NCBI GenBank assembly: GCA_964594075.1
Contig: CAZQKW010000008.1
Span: 28,780-92,779 of the forward strand
Source of the DNA: CAZQKW01 sp964594075
GTDB taxonomy: Bacteria; Desulfobacterota; WTBG01; CAIYCZ01
DNA length: 64,000 nucleotides
Direction of reading: 5' to 3'
In this document: positions 37,635 to 46,824 of the stretch, in pieces
How the letters are laid out: every line of letters starts with the position of its first letter
How positions within the stretch are numbered: the stretch's first letter is position 1
The notes under the pieces: generated by a model
The model's input: only the letters and a program-made list of their open reading frames with translations
The model's database searches: none
Told to the model about the DNA's origin: nothing
Program-made: the position numbers and the translations under genes

Positions 37635-38194
37635 CTTTTCACTCTTTCAACATAAGTTCCGGTGCGCGTATCAATTACAATCCATTCTCCATTATTAATA
37701 AAAACAGGCACCTGCAGTTTATAGCCGGTTGAAACCTCGGCGGTTTTTGTCGCGCCGCTTACGGTATCGCCTTTTACTGCCGGCTCAGTATGCACAATCT
37801 GTAATTCAACAAAATTTGGCAGCTCAATGCCAATTGGCTTATTATTGAAATACATAACTTCTACAATCATGTTTTCGGTAAGATATGACCGTGCTTCTCC
37901 TACCTGTTCGGCAGTCATTTCAATCTGTTCATAAGTCTGGTTGTTCATAAAATGGAAAACATCTCCTTGCGCATATAAAAAAGCCATTTCATGTTCTTCG
38001 ATATAAGCCTCCTCAAGCTTTTCCCCGGAACGGTAGGTTTTTTCAATAACATTTCCCGTAATAAGGTTTTTGATCTTGGTGCGGGTAAAAGCCTGTCCCT
38101 TGCCAGGCTTGACAAATTGAAAGTCAATAACTACCCATGGCTCGCCGTCAATTTGCAGCTTTAAATTTTTCCTGATGTCCGATGTATCAATCAT
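37631..38194 (-). CDS. efp: Translation elongation factor P
   Basis: The 187-residue protein has the three EF-P domains. EF-P rescues ribosomes stalled at polyproline. The modification loop reads FVKPGKGQAF with the acceptor lysine at K32, as in EF-P proteins that are beta-lysylated by EpmA; the next gene encodes that enzyme. AAGGAG lies 7 nt upstream of the ATG. It starts an efp-epmA-unknown gene operon. The C-terminal OB-fold ends in IDTRTGTYVERVKR, typical of the family. Confidence 0.97.
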   Translation of the reverse strand: MIDTSDIRKNLKLQIDGEPWVVIDFQFVKPGKGQAFTRTKIKNLITGNVIEKTYRSGEKLEEAYIEEHEMAFLYAQGDVFHFMNNQTYEQIEMTAEQVGEARSYLTENMIVEVMYFNNKPIGIELPNFVELQIVHTEPAVKGDTVSGATKTAEVSTGYKLQVPVFINNGEWIVIDTRTGTYVERVKR

Positions 38195-38514
38195 TGAATT
38201 GCTCCTTCTGTAAGAATATTATCTGTGTTGTGCTGCTATCCCGGATTGAAAGCTATTTGCTGTTGGGACAACTTTAAAAATACAGACTATTAAACACCTC
38301 AATAACATATTGACATTAATTCTGCGTGTGAGCCCAAAATTACATTGTGGCAAACCAAGAATCAATATATATAATAGATTTCATAATGTAAACCGTCCTC
38401 AGGCATAAAATGCGATTACAACAAAAATATCTTGAATATTATGTGCGAACCTGAAAATATGCAGCCGTGGTGTTGCTGACAATCTTTTTGCTCACCGTCA
38501 AGGAGTTACTGCCT
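38195..38514. other. Divergent intergenic region between efp and radC
   Basis: No coding sequence is seen in these 320 bp. It contains the efp Shine-Dalgarno at the left end, the radC Shine-Dalgarno AAGGAG at 38500-38505, and a possible plus-strand promoter: TTGTGG (38345-38350) with TATATAAT around 38368-38375. Confidence 0.5.
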
Positions 38515-39207
38515 ATGGGGCCAGAGTTGATAGAAAAGCCACATTTCTTTGAGCACCGGAAGCGGCTCAAAAATCGTTTCATAAAAGCTGGCATTGAAGC
38601 ATTTGCCGATTATGAAGTGCTTGAGTTATTGCTCATGTTTTCCATTGCCCGGAAAGATGTAAAACCGATGGCCAAGGCGCTCATAGAACGGTTTAAGTCA
38701 TTTCACGGTGTTCTTGATGCGCCGCTTGATGATATCGCTTCAGTTCACGGTGTCGGTAATCATTCGGCTATTCTCATCAAACTTGCCAAAGCGTGTTCTG
38801 ATTATTACCTCAGAAAAAGAATACACCTGTCAAGTGTCATTTCATCGCCCGAAGATTTGTTGAAATACTGTAAGTCAGCTATGGCCGGCAAAAGTGATGA
38901 GCAGTTCCGAGTGATTTATTTAAATGCAAAAAATGAAGTCATTCACGATGAAGTGCTCCAGGAAGGCACGGTTGATCAGTCTGCGGTTTATCCACGAAAA
39001 ATCATAGAGCATGCGCTTCAGCAAAAAGCTGTTGCATTGATTTTAATTCATAATCATCCCAGTGGCAACCCCGAACCGTCATCTCATGACAAAAATCTTA
39101 CCAAAATGCTTACGCAGTTATCAGAATCGCTTGGCATCAAAATACACGACCACATTATTATTGGCAGAAATGACTACTTTAGTTTCAAAGAATCCGGCTA
39201 TATGTAA
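38515..39207 (+). CDS. radC: RadC/MPN-family JAB-domain protein
   Basis: The 230-residue protein has the RadC layout: a helix-hairpin-helix-like N-terminus (LDDIASVHGVGNHSAILIKL) and a C-terminal JAB/MPN domain with the metal motif HNHPSGNPEPSSHD. The start ATG at 38515 has AAGGAG 9 nt upstream; a GTG at 38467 would add 16 residues without such a site. RadC was once linked to DNA repair but its function is unsettled. It is followed by the tRNA gene about 175 bp downstream. Confidence 0.92.
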   Translation: MGPELIEKPHFFEHRKRLKNRFIKAGIEAFADYEVLELLLMFSIARKDVKPMAKALIERFKSFHGVLDAPLDDIASVHGVGNHSAILIKLAKACSDYYLRKRIHLSSVISSPEDLLKYCKSAMAGKSDEQFRVIYLNAKNEVIHDEVLQEGTVDQSAVYPRKIIEHALQQKAVALILIHNHPSGNPEPSSHDKNLTKMLTQLSESLGIKIHDHIIIGRNDYFSFKESGYM

Positions 39208-39328
39208 GAATATACTTATCTCAAGCATAAATGAATGACGAATTCCACGGTACCCAGTTAAATTACTGTGTGTTGTTTAATTTCTTTTATAATATATTTT
39301 TAAAAACTTCCATAACTAAATAATTTTC

Positions 39329-39357
39329 TTGACAAAAATTAGCAGTGCTGCTACCTA
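39329..39357 (+). promoter_or_regulatory. Candidate promoter of the tRNA-Val gene
   Basis: TTGACA (39329-39334) and TACCTA (39352-39357) are 17 bp apart; an overlapping TATAGT lies at 39356. The tRNA begins 25 bp after. Confidence 0.5.
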
Positions 39358-39382
39358 TAGTAGCAATTTATAAAAGATTTTC

Positions 39383-39457
39383 AGGCGCGTAGCTCAGTGG
39401 GAGAGCGCTACCTTGACGCGGTAGAAGTCGGCGGTTCGAAACCGCCCGCGCCTACCA
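39383..39457 (+). tRNA. tRNA-Val (anticodon GAC), CCA encoded
   Basis: A full cloverleaf can be drawn. The acceptor stem is AGGCGCG with CGCGCCT. The D stem is GCTC/GAGC, and the anticodon stem CTACC/GGTAG has loop TTGACGC. The T stem is GGCGG/CCGCC with loop TTCGAAA. The discriminator A is followed by an encoded CCA. Anticodon GAC reads valine GUC/GUU codons. Confidence 0.95.
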
Positions 39458-39469
39458 TTTTTTATAAAT

Positions 39470-39522
39470 CATGTGTGAAATCACATGGCATCATGAAGCG
39501 ATTTTTGTGATGCCATTTTTTT
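39470..39522 (+). terminator. Terminator or attenuator just before thrS
   Basis: ATGGCATCA (39485-39493) pairs perfectly with TGATGCCAT (39508-39516), followed by a run of seven T. A second hairpin, CATGTG/CACATG (39470-39487), overlaps its 5' arm by three bases, so the two structures compete. The U-run ends only 10 bp before the thrS start. It may simply end the tRNA transcript, or control readthrough into thrS. Confidence 0.85.
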
Positions 39523-39532
39523 AATCAACATC

Positions 39533-41470
39533 ATGAACACCATAACGATAAAGCTTAAGATCCCAACAGAACGGACTTGTGTTATTGAGCCAGGGAAAAC
39601 AATTGCGTCGGTATTTAAGGAGTTAAATATTTTTCCTGAAGCTATTGCGGCACGGGTCAATGGTTCACCCGTTGATCTTAATACCCCTTTGCGTTCAGAT
39701 TGCGAGCTTGTTCCTATAAGTCCCGATTCAGAGGAAGGCAAAGAAATCTTGCGTCATAGCACTGCGCATGTCATGGCGCGGGCGGTTAAGCAAATTTATC
39801 CGACCGTGAAAATAGCAATCGGGCCTTCTATTGAGAACGGTTTTTATTATGATTTTGATTATGACGGGGGATTTACCCCCGAAGATCTTGAAATTATTGA
39901 AAAAAAGATGCAAGAGATTATTGTCGAGGATCTTCCCTTTTTAAGAACTGAAACATCCAAAAAACAGGCGGTAGAGCTTTTTTCTAAAAAAGAGGAAACA
40001 TACAAAGTAGAGTTGCTTAAAGAAATACCTGACGAAACAGTCTCGCTGTACCAGCAGGGAGATTTTATAGATTTATGCCGCGGCCCGCACATCCCGTCTG
40101 CAGGAAGGATAAAAGCTTTTAAACTAACCGGTATTGCCGGCGCATACTGGCGTGGCGACGAACGGAACAAAATGCTTCAGCGTATTTACGGCACGGCATT
40201 TTTTTCTCAACCGGAACTTGACGCGTATCTACAGTTTCTTGAAAACGCCAAACAGCGCGACCATAGAAAGCTCGGTAAGGAGCTTGACCTTTTTAATATC
40301 TATGATGAAGTTGGTTCAGGACTTATCGTATATCATCCCAAGGGCGCCCTGTTACGAAGACTATTAGAGGATTTTGAGGTGGCTGAGCACCTCAAGAGAG
40401 GCTACCAGATGGTAAAAGGCCCTCAAATACTTCGACTGGATCTTTGGGAAAAATCGGGACATCTTGAAAACTATCGTCAATTCATGTATTTTACAGAAGT
40501 AGATGGCCAGAAATACGGTCTAAAACCGATGAATTGCTTGGCCCATATGCTCATTTACAAATCAAAGCTGCGCAGTTATCGCGATCTACCAATTCGTTAC
40601 TTTGAGCTGGGAACGGTTGATCGCCATGAAAAATCAGGCGTCCTTCACGGTCTGACCCGTGTCAGGGAATTTACCCAGGATGATGCGCATATTTTATGTA
40701 CTCCTGATCAGTTATATGACGAGATATCTCATATAATAGATTTTGTCAGGGATGTTATGAGTATCTTTTCTTTCAGCTATACAATGGAACTCAGCACCCG
40801 CCCGGAAAAATCTATTGGTAACGATGAAGACTGGGATCGGGCAACAACTGCATTGCAAACGGTATTGAATCGCAATCATCTTCCTTTTGATATCAATGAA
40901 GGCGAAGGGGCTTTTTATGGCCCCAAAATTGATATAAAACTTAAGGACTGTCTGGGCAGGTCCTGGCAGTGCGCAACAATACAATGCGATTTTGCATTGC
41001 CGGAACGTTTTGATCTCTTTTATATCGGGGAAGATGGGGGAAAACACCGGCCAGTTATGCTGCATCGTGTTATTTTAGGCTCAATGGAACGATTTATGGG
41101 GGTGCTTATTGAACATTATGCCGGCGCATTTCCCGCCTGGCTTGCCCCCGTTCAGGCAATTGTTCTGCCGATTGCCGATCGGCATGCTGCCTATGCAAAA
41201 GAAGTTCTGGCTGAGCTCTTAAAGTGCTCTCTTCGAGCAGAAATAGATCTGCGCAATGAAAGCCTGCGTTTGAAAATAAGGGAGGCGCAGCTTCAAAAAA
41301 TACCGTATATGCTCATCGTCGGTGACAAGGAAGTAGAACACAGAGGTGTTTCACCGCGTCACCGTAGCGGTACTGATCTTCACTGTATGCCGGTGAGCCA
41401 GTTTGTTGAGGTTCTTCAGACAGAATGCACACAGGCATTGCGCCCTGAGACATCACAAAACGTTTCTTAA
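39533..41470 (+). CDS. thrS: Threonyl-tRNA synthetase
   Basis: The 645-residue class II synthetase has the TGS domain (1-62), the second additional domain with the editing-type HSTAHVMARAV motif, the catalytic core with zinc-ligand Cys in MNCLAHMLI, motif 2 RVREFTQDDAHI, motif 3 MLHRVILGSMERF, and the anticodon-binding C-terminal domain (about 535-640). No Shine-Dalgarno precedes the ATG, and a terminator hairpin ends 10 bp upstream. Translation initiation may therefore be unusual or tied to leader structure. It opens the thrS-infC-rpmI-rplT-pheS-pheT-ihfA-merR gene string. Confidence 0.97.
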   Translation: MNTITIKLKIPTERTCVIEPGKTIASVFKELNIFPEAIAARVNGSPVDLNTPLRSDCELVPISPDSEEGKEILRHSTAHVMARAVKQIYPTVKIAIGPSIENGFYYDFDYDGGFTPEDLEIIEKKMQEIIVEDLPFLRTETSKKQAVELFSKKEETYKVELLKEIPDETVSLYQQGDFIDLCRGPHIPSAGRIKAFKLTGIAGAYWRGDERNKMLQRIYGTAFFSQPELDAYLQFLENAKQRDHRKLGKELDLFNIYDEVGSGLIVYHPKGALLRRLLEDFEVAEHLKRGYQMVKGPQILRLDLWEKSGHLENYRQFMYFTEVDGQKYGLKPMNCLAHMLIYKSKLRSYRDLPIRYFELGTVDRHEKSGVLHGLTRVREFTQDDAHILCTPDQLYDEISHIIDFVRDVMSIFSFSYTMELSTRPEKSIGNDEDWDRATTALQTVLNRNHLPFDINEGEGAFYGPKIDIKLKDCLGRSWQCATIQCDFALPERFDLFYIGEDGGKHRPVMLHRVILGSMERFMGVLIEHYAGAFPAWLAPVQAIVLPIADRHAAYAKEVLAELLKCSLRAEIDLRNESLRLKIREAQLQKIPYMLIVGDKEVEHRGVSPRHRSGTDLHCMPVSQFVEVLQTECTQALRPETSQNVS

Positions 41471-41496
41471 TAACCATAGCTTTCAGGAGGTGCGGT

Positions 41497-42015
41497 ATTA
41501 GCATAGAAAAAAAATTGCGTATAAACAGAATGATCCGCTCGGATCGGGTGCGCGTTATAGATCCGGAAGGCAAACAATTAGGTATTCTCTCTGCCGATGA
41601 AGCACTGCGCGTAGCATATGAACACGGGCTTGATCTGGTGGAAGTTTCTCCAAATGCCGATCCCCCGGTGTGCCGCATAATGGATTATGGAAAATTCAAA
41701 TATCAGCAGAGTAAAAAACTGCATAAAAAAAGCTCCCAGAGTGTTGTCCATGTCAAAGAGATAAAACTGCGGCCCTATACAGGGAAACATGATCTGGAAG
41801 TTAAGGTGCGGCATCTTCTTGATTTTCTTGAAAAAGGCTACAAAGTTAAAATTTCAGTAATTTTTCGGGGACGTGAAATTGTGCACCAGGAACAGGGCTT
41901 TGCCATATTGAAAGAAATAACCGACGCCGTTAAGGAAAGCGGCGTTATAGAACAGGAAGCACATATAGAAGGCCGCAATATTATAATGCTTATCAGCGGG
42001 AAAAAACAAAAATGA
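41497..42015 (+). CDS. infC: Translation initiation factor IF-3, AUU start codon
   Basis: The 172-residue IF-3 has the N-domain (VIDPEGKQLGILSADEAL), the linker, and the C-domain (EIKLRPYTGKHDLEVKVRHLLDFLEKGYKVKI). The start is ATT at 41497: AGGAGG lies 6 nt upstream, and no in-frame ATG exists before the RINR motif at residues 8-11. The AUU start of infC is known in E. coli, where IF-3 discriminates against it and so limits its own synthesis. The same control is likely here. It lies 26 bp after thrS. Confidence 0.95.
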   Translation: MSIEKKLRINRMIRSDRVRVIDPEGKQLGILSADEALRVAYEHGLDLVEVSPNADPPVCRIMDYGKFKYQQSKKLHKKSSQSVVHVKEIKLRPYTGKHDLEVKVRHLLDFLEKGYKVKISVIFRGREIVHQEQGFAILKEITDAVKESGVIEQEAHIEGRNIIMLISGKKQK

Positions 42016-42080
42016 CAAAGCGGTAAAATGCTTATTAAACATCCTTATAAAACTGTTAATCGCAGAGGAGATAATGATAT

Positions 42081-42278
42081 ATGCCAAAATTAAAAACAAA
42101 TAGTGGCGCTGCAAAACGGTTTAAAGTTACCAAACAGGGAAAAATAAAAAGAGAAAAAGCAAATGCAAGCCATCTGCTTACCCATAAAAACAGCAAACGC
42201 AAAAGATGCCTCCGCAAAGCATCTCTCATTGCAAAAGTTGATGAAAAAAACGTCCGCAGGCTGCTGCCCTATGCATAG
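42081..42278 (+). CDS. rpmI: 50S ribosomal protein L35
   Basis: The 65-residue basic protein begins MPKLKTNSGAAKRFKVT and contains HLLTHKNSKRKR, the L35 family signature. It sits 65 bp after infC with AGAGGAG before the ATG. The order infC-rpmI-rplT is conserved across bacteria. Confidence 0.97.
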   Translation: MPKLKTNSGAAKRFKVTKQGKIKREKANASHLLTHKNSKRKRCLRKASLIAKVDEKNVRRLLPYA

Positions 42279-42305
42279 CTGTGGGTGGGGGGCATTTAAC
42301 TGGTG

Positions 42306-42350
42306 CGGGGAGCGGACAATGGATACCTCGCGATGTTCCCCGATTTTTTT
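42306..42350 (+). promoter_or_regulatory. Terminator-like hairpin between rpmI and rplT
   Basis: CGGGGA (42306-42311) pairs with TCCCCG (42337-42342), and a T7 run follows. The loop of 25 nt is long. In other bacteria this operon is repressed by L20 binding to structured leader RNA. Here the 169-bp rpmI-rplT spacer could hold such a site or a weak attenuator. Confidence 0.45.
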
Positions 42351-42447
42351 AGGAACTGCATAGTGCTTAGTAGTCAATCTAACCATGCTCGCTGATACTT
42401 CAGGTGACTGATAATTTAGAAATTTATATCGGGAAAGGATTAATACA

Positions 42448-42825
42448 ATGCCACGAGTCAAAAGAGGGTTTAAGCTCAGACGAAGAAGAAAACGCATTTT
42501 ATCCCTTGCCAAGGGTTTTACCGGTCCGCGCAGCAAGTTGTTTCGTATAGCACACGAAACAGTGGCGCGTGCGCTCAAATTCTCCTATCGCGACCGGCGC
42601 ACCCGCAAGCGAGATTTCCGCAGCCTGTGGATCGCCCGAATCAACGCTGCGGCACACACTAATGGCATTAATTACAGCCAGTTTATTTATGGCTTGCATC
42701 TTGCGAATATCGCACTTGACCGGAAAATACTTTCGGATATGGCAATAAACGACCCGACAGGTTTTGCTGAGCTCGTGGGAATTGCCAAAGCACAGCTCCA
42801 GCAATGCGCTCCAGCGAGTGCCTAA
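42448..42825 (+). CDS. rplT: 50S ribosomal protein L20
   Basis: The 125-residue protein begins MPRVKRGFKLRRRRKRILSL and contains the RDRRTRKRDFRSLWIARINAA segment of L20. It binds 23S rRNA early in 50S assembly and often represses its own operon. GGAAAGGA precedes the ATG. It has a slightly longer C-terminal tail than E. coli L20 (118 residues). Confidence 0.97.
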   Translation: MPRVKRGFKLRRRRKRILSLAKGFTGPRSKLFRIAHETVARALKFSYRDRRTRKRDFRSLWIARINAAAHTNGINYSQFIYGLHLANIALDRKILSDMAINDPTGFAELVGIAKAQLQQCAPASA

Positions 42826-42946
42826 TAACACTATGCCCGCCTGTTAAGAGACTGGAATGCATAAACTGTTGCTCCGGTAGCGCGCTTTCATGCAGCCCAG
42901 AGCTGTCGCCTATGCCAGCTATTATGCCTGACATAATCTATTTCCT

Positions 42947-43963
42947 ATGAAAGAAGAGATCGAAAAACTTCGTTTACAGAGCGCACGGGAACTCCCAAAC
43001 CTGCTAACTGAACCGGAGATTTATCAATTTAAGAGCCGTTACCTCGGGCGTAACGGCTCACTCACCAATCTGATTAAACGTCTCAAAAGCCTGCCCGCTG
43101 AGGAGCGGGCATCTGCGGGAGCAGTAATAAACACCTTTAAGCAGGAATTGGAAGCGCACATTGAAGCTGCCCTGCAAAATGTTCGCGCTGCGGCTAAACG
43201 CCGGGTAATTTCTGAACAGCTCGTAGACGTAACACTGCCCGGAAGACATCTGCCACTTGGCAACCGGCATCCCATAACACTTGTTGCTGATAGAATTATT
43301 GAAATTTTTACCAACCTTGGCTTTGCCATTGTTGAAGGCCCTGAAGTGGAGCTTGATTTTTTCAATTTTGAGGCACTCAACATACCCCAGGACCACCCGG
43401 CCCGGGACATGCATGACACGTTCTATATATCCAAAGAGGCGTTACTCAGAACCCATACGTCTCCGGTTCAAATCCGGACTATGCAGCTTTCGCGTCCGCC
43501 TGTTTGCATAATATGTCCGGGCAAAGTATATCGCTGTGATTCAGATATATCACATACGCCCATGTTTCATCAGGTAGAGGGACTGCTGGTTGATGAGCAT
43601 GTGTCGTTTGGTGACTTGAAGGGCACCCTGAACACGTTTGTCCACCAGATGTTTGGCAAGGACACTCAGCTTCGATTCCGGCCCAGTTTCTTTCCTTTTA
43701 CCGAACCCAGTGCAGAAGTGGACATTCAGTGCGTTATGTGCAAGGGCACAGGATGCCGCGTTTGCGGTGACACGGGATGGCTTGAGATTCTCGGTTCGGG
43801 GATGGTGCATCCACAAGTATTCAGAAATGTGGGATACGATCCCCAGAAATATACGGGTTTTGCCTTCGGCCTTGGCATTGAACGCATCACCATGCTCAAA
43901 TATGGGATTAATGACATCCGGCTGTTTTTTGAAAATGACTATCGTTTCTTAAAACAGTTTTAA
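42947..43963 (+). CDS. pheS: Phenylalanyl-tRNA synthetase alpha subunit
   Basis: The 338-residue class II subunit has the N-terminal coiled coil for tRNA binding and the catalytic core (GRHLPLGNRHPIT, AEVDIQC, and motif 3 FGLGIERITMLKYGI). An internal segment with four Cys (CVMCKGTGCRVCGDTGW) resembles the zinc-like loop seen in many PheS proteins. No strong Shine-Dalgarno is seen. It is followed by pheT after 11 bp. Confidence 0.97.
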   Translation: MKEEIEKLRLQSARELPNLLTEPEIYQFKSRYLGRNGSLTNLIKRLKSLPAEERASAGAVINTFKQELEAHIEAALQNVRAAAKRRVISEQLVDVTLPGRHLPLGNRHPITLVADRIIEIFTNLGFAIVEGPEVELDFFNFEALNIPQDHPARDMHDTFYISKEALLRTHTSPVQIRTMQLSRPPVCIICPGKVYRCDSDISHTPMFHQVEGLLVDEHVSFGDLKGTLNTFVHQMFGKDTQLRFRPSFFPFTEPSAEVDIQCVMCKGTGCRVCGDTGWLEILGSGMVHPQVFRNVGYDPQKYTGFAFGLGIERITMLKYGINDIRLFFENDYRFLKQF

Positions 43964-43974
43964 ACGGTATCAGT

Positions 43975-46389
43975 ATGCTGCTCAGCTTGAACTGGCTCAA
44001 AGACTTCATACCCCTGGAATTATCCGCCAAGGAACTCGCGGAAAAACTGATTATGGCCGGTATTGAGGTTGAACGAATCACCAGTATCGGCGGCGAATGG
44101 AAGAATATAGTCGTTGGAGAAATTCTTGATATTCAACGCCATCCGCAGGCTGACAAACTGGTGATTACGACAGTAGCGGCCGGCGCGCGCAGGCTTTCAG
44201 TTGTGTGCGGGGCACCCAACATCCAAACCGGGCACAAAGTTCCCCTGGCCCTTGATGGCGCAACATTGCCTTCCGGAATAAAAATCAGAACATCTAAAAT
44301 ACGGGGACAGATTTCTCAGGGAATGCTGTGTTCAGAACAGGAGCTGCTGCTGGGCGATGATGCATCAGGCATAATGATTCTTTCTGCCGCCGCACCCTCT
44401 GGTGTTTCGCTCGCTGATTATCTGGGCTTATCCGATACCGTGCTTGATCTGAGTATCACGCCAAATCGTCCTGATTGTTTAAGCGTTATCGGTCTGGCAC
44501 GAGAAATTTCCGCTCTCCTTGATCTGCCCCTCACGCTTCCACGGACCACGCTTGCAGAAGGTGGCCACCCGATAGAACAGCTCGCGTCGGTTGAGATCCG
44601 CGATCCTGATTTGTGCCCGCGCTATACTGCGCGCATCATTTCTAACATTTCCATAGGACCGTCGCCGTTATGGTTGCGGCGCAGACTTGCTGCATCTGGT
44701 ATTCGCTCAATCAACAATGCCGTGGATGTTACGAACTACGTTCTGCTTGAATGGGGGCAGCCGCTGCATGCATTTGATTACGATCTTCTTAAAGGCCATA
44801 AAATAATTGTTAAACGGGCAAAACCCGACGAGCGCTTCACCACGCTTGACGGCGTCGAGCGCGTCCTCAACAATGATGCGCTGATGATTTGTGATGCGGA
44901 ACGATCTGTAGCAATCGGCGGGATTATGGGCGGACAGAACTCTGAAGTTCAGGCAGGCACCAACACAATACTCCTTGAAAGTGCCTACTTTACACCCGGA
45001 TCTATCAGAAAAACCAGCAAAGCAACCGGGCTGAGCACCGAAGCATCCCAGCGTTTTGAAAAAGGCGTGGACATAAACGGCGTGGTCCCTGCTTTAAATC
45101 GGGCCGCCGCACTTATTGCCGAGCTGTGCAGGGGCACCATTGCGTGCGGCATCATCGACCGCTACCCGGAACCGGTCTCGGCAACCGCTCCCATAATACT
45201 CAATGGTGACCGCGCCCGCAGCATCATCGGCTTGTCACTTACCACACAGTCGATGAAGCACCTTCTTGAACGCCTTCACATGTCTGTGGAAACTATTTCT
45301 CAAAACTCCCTGCGTGTTGCGCCACCCAGCTTTAGGGTTGATCTGCATGAACCGGAAGATCTCATTGAAGAAATTGCCCGCTTACATGGCTACCATGCTA
45401 TTCCGCCCACATCCCCACGCATTCCAGTTTCTGACAATCCTTCTTCAAAGACGCAGACTCTTAATGCGCGAAGCCGCGATATTCTGGTTGCACAGGGCTT
45501 TTATGAAGTGATAAATTACAGTTTTATTGATCCAAACCTGTTATCGTATCTTAAGCTGGGCGATTCTGATCTACGGCATAATACGGTATCCATACTCAAT
45601 CCGCTTTCTGCGTCTCAGTCAATACTGCGGTCGTCATTAATCCCGGGGCTGCTGATTAATCTACGAGATAATCTCCGGCATAAAAACAACAGCGTGCGGT
45701 TGTTTGAAATCGGAACGGTTTTTTATGCACAATCAACGAACCCTTTGCCAGTTGAAAACAAAAGACTGGCCGGGCTTATCAGCGGTTCTCGATTTGAGCA
45801 GAGTTGGAATATGCCACATGTTGAAGCTGATTTCTTTGATATTAAGGGATGTGTTGAGACGATTTTAGACCGATTGTATGTGACTTCTGTGAAATTTTCT
45901 CAAAATAGTTACGATCCGTATCTTCACCCGCATAACAGCCTGCTGGTGGAGGCAGACAATAAAATCCTGGGCAGCCTCGGTGAACTTCATCCTGAAGTTT
46001 TAGAAAAATTTGATATTAGCCAGCCCGCTTATGTCTTTGATATTGATTGCGATTTATTATACAGCATTGCCGGCGAGCAAAAAGGAATTTTTATCCCCCT
46101 GCCTCAACATCCGGCAATATACCGGGATATTGCCTTGATCGTCGACGAACACCTTGCGGCAGAAACAGTTTACCGCGCGCTCACCGCTTTCAAAAACAAA
46201 TTAATAGCCGAAGTAGTGCTATTTGATTGCTTTCGTGGCGCATCAATTCCTTCAGGGAAAAAGAGTCTTGCCTATCGCATAAAATTCCAAGCAAGCAGCC
46301 GCAGCCTGACTGACGAAGAAGTCAATAGCATTCAGGAAAATCTGGTTGCCTATCTGGCTCAAGAATTAGGTGCTGAACTGAGGAATTAA
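43975..46389 (+). CDS. pheT: Phenylalanyl-tRNA synthetase beta subunit
   Basis: The 804-residue protein has the N-terminal tRNA-binding EMAP-like domain (VVGEILDIQRHPQADKLVITTV), the B3/B4 editing region, the B5 domain, the pseudo-catalytic core, and the C-terminal FDX-ACB anticodon domain (QHPAIYRDIALIVDEHLAAE). Length and order match other bacterial PheT. It is coupled with pheS as an alpha2beta2 enzyme. Confidence 0.97.
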   Translation: MLLSLNWLKDFIPLELSAKELAEKLIMAGIEVERITSIGGEWKNIVVGEILDIQRHPQADKLVITTVAAGARRLSVVCGAPNIQTGHKVPLALDGATLPSGIKIRTSKIRGQISQGMLCSEQELLLGDDASGIMILSAAAPSGVSLADYLGLSDTVLDLSITPNRPDCLSVIGLAREISALLDLPLTLPRTTLAEGGHPIEQLASVEIRDPDLCPRYTARIISNISIGPSPLWLRRRLAASGIRSINNAVDVTNYVLLEWGQPLHAFDYDLLKGHKIIVKRAKPDERFTTLDGVERVLNNDALMICDAERSVAIGGIMGGQNSEVQAGTNTILLESAYFTPGSIRKTSKATGLSTEASQRFEKGVDINGVVPALNRAAALIAELCRGTIACGIIDRYPEPVSATAPIILNGDRARSIIGLSLTTQSMKHLLERLHMSVETISQNSLRVAPPSFRVDLHEPEDLIEEIARLHGYHAIPPTSPRIPVSDNPSSKTQTLNARSRDILVAQGFYEVINYSFIDPNLLSYLKLGDSDLRHNTVSILNPLSASQSILRSSLIPGLLINLRDNLRHKNNSVRLFEIGTVFYAQSTNPLPVENKRLAGLISGSRFEQSWNMPHVEADFFDIKGCVETILDRLYVTSVKFSQNSYDPYLHPHNSLLVEADNKILGSLGELHPEVLEKFDISQPAYVFDIDCDLLYSIAGEQKGIFIPLPQHPAIYRDIALIVDEHLAAETVYRALTAFKNKLIAEVVLFDCFRGASIPSGKKSLAYRIKFQASSRSLTDEEVNSIQENLVAYLAQELGAELRN

Positions 46390-46423
46390 AATTTTTATTT
46401 ACATTTAAAAGGAGGCGCTTTTT

Positions 46424-46699
46424 ATGACAAAAGCTGATTTAGTTGCAAAGATTTACGACAAAGTAGGACTTTCAAAGAAGGAATCAAGCCTCATTGTTGA
46501 GGAAATTTTTGAACTTATACGAAATGCGCTTGAAAATGGCGACCGTGTTAAAATCTCCGGTTTTGGTAATTTTAACATTCGCAGCAAAAAAGTGAGGCGC
46601 GGAAGAAACCCGCAAACCGGCGAGGAAATTGCCATCACGGCGCGTAATGTGCTCTCATTTAAGGCAAGCCCGGTTCTCAAGAGAATTCTCAATAGCTAA
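46424..46699 (+). CDS. ihfA: Integration host factor alpha subunit (HU/IHF family)
   Basis: The 91-residue protein has the HU/IHF fold with the DNA arm RRGRNPQTGEEIAITARNVLSFK and the IHF-alpha-type start MTKADLVAKIYDKVGLSKKES. IHF bends DNA at specific sites. Its position after pheT is the same as in E. coli and Deltaproteobacteria, supporting ihfA over HU. AAAGGAGG precedes the ATG. Confidence 0.9.
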   Translation: MTKADLVAKIYDKVGLSKKESSLIVEEIFELIRNALENGDRVKISGFGNFNIRSKKVRRGRNPQTGEEIAITARNVLSFKASPVLKRILNS

Positions 46700-46824
46700 A
46701 AAAATTAATTTTAAGATGATAAAAAGATCAATAATGGTATAATTTCTCTTGCATATTAACGGTATTTCATTATAAAAAGAAGCATTTTTAGCTTCAGCTC
46801 GTTTCATAGCAATGGCAAAAAGGC

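Noticed and set aside
39208..39532. T-box riboswitch before thrS
   Set aside because: No specifier loop or conserved T-box sequence is seen; the region holds a tRNA gene and a simple terminator.
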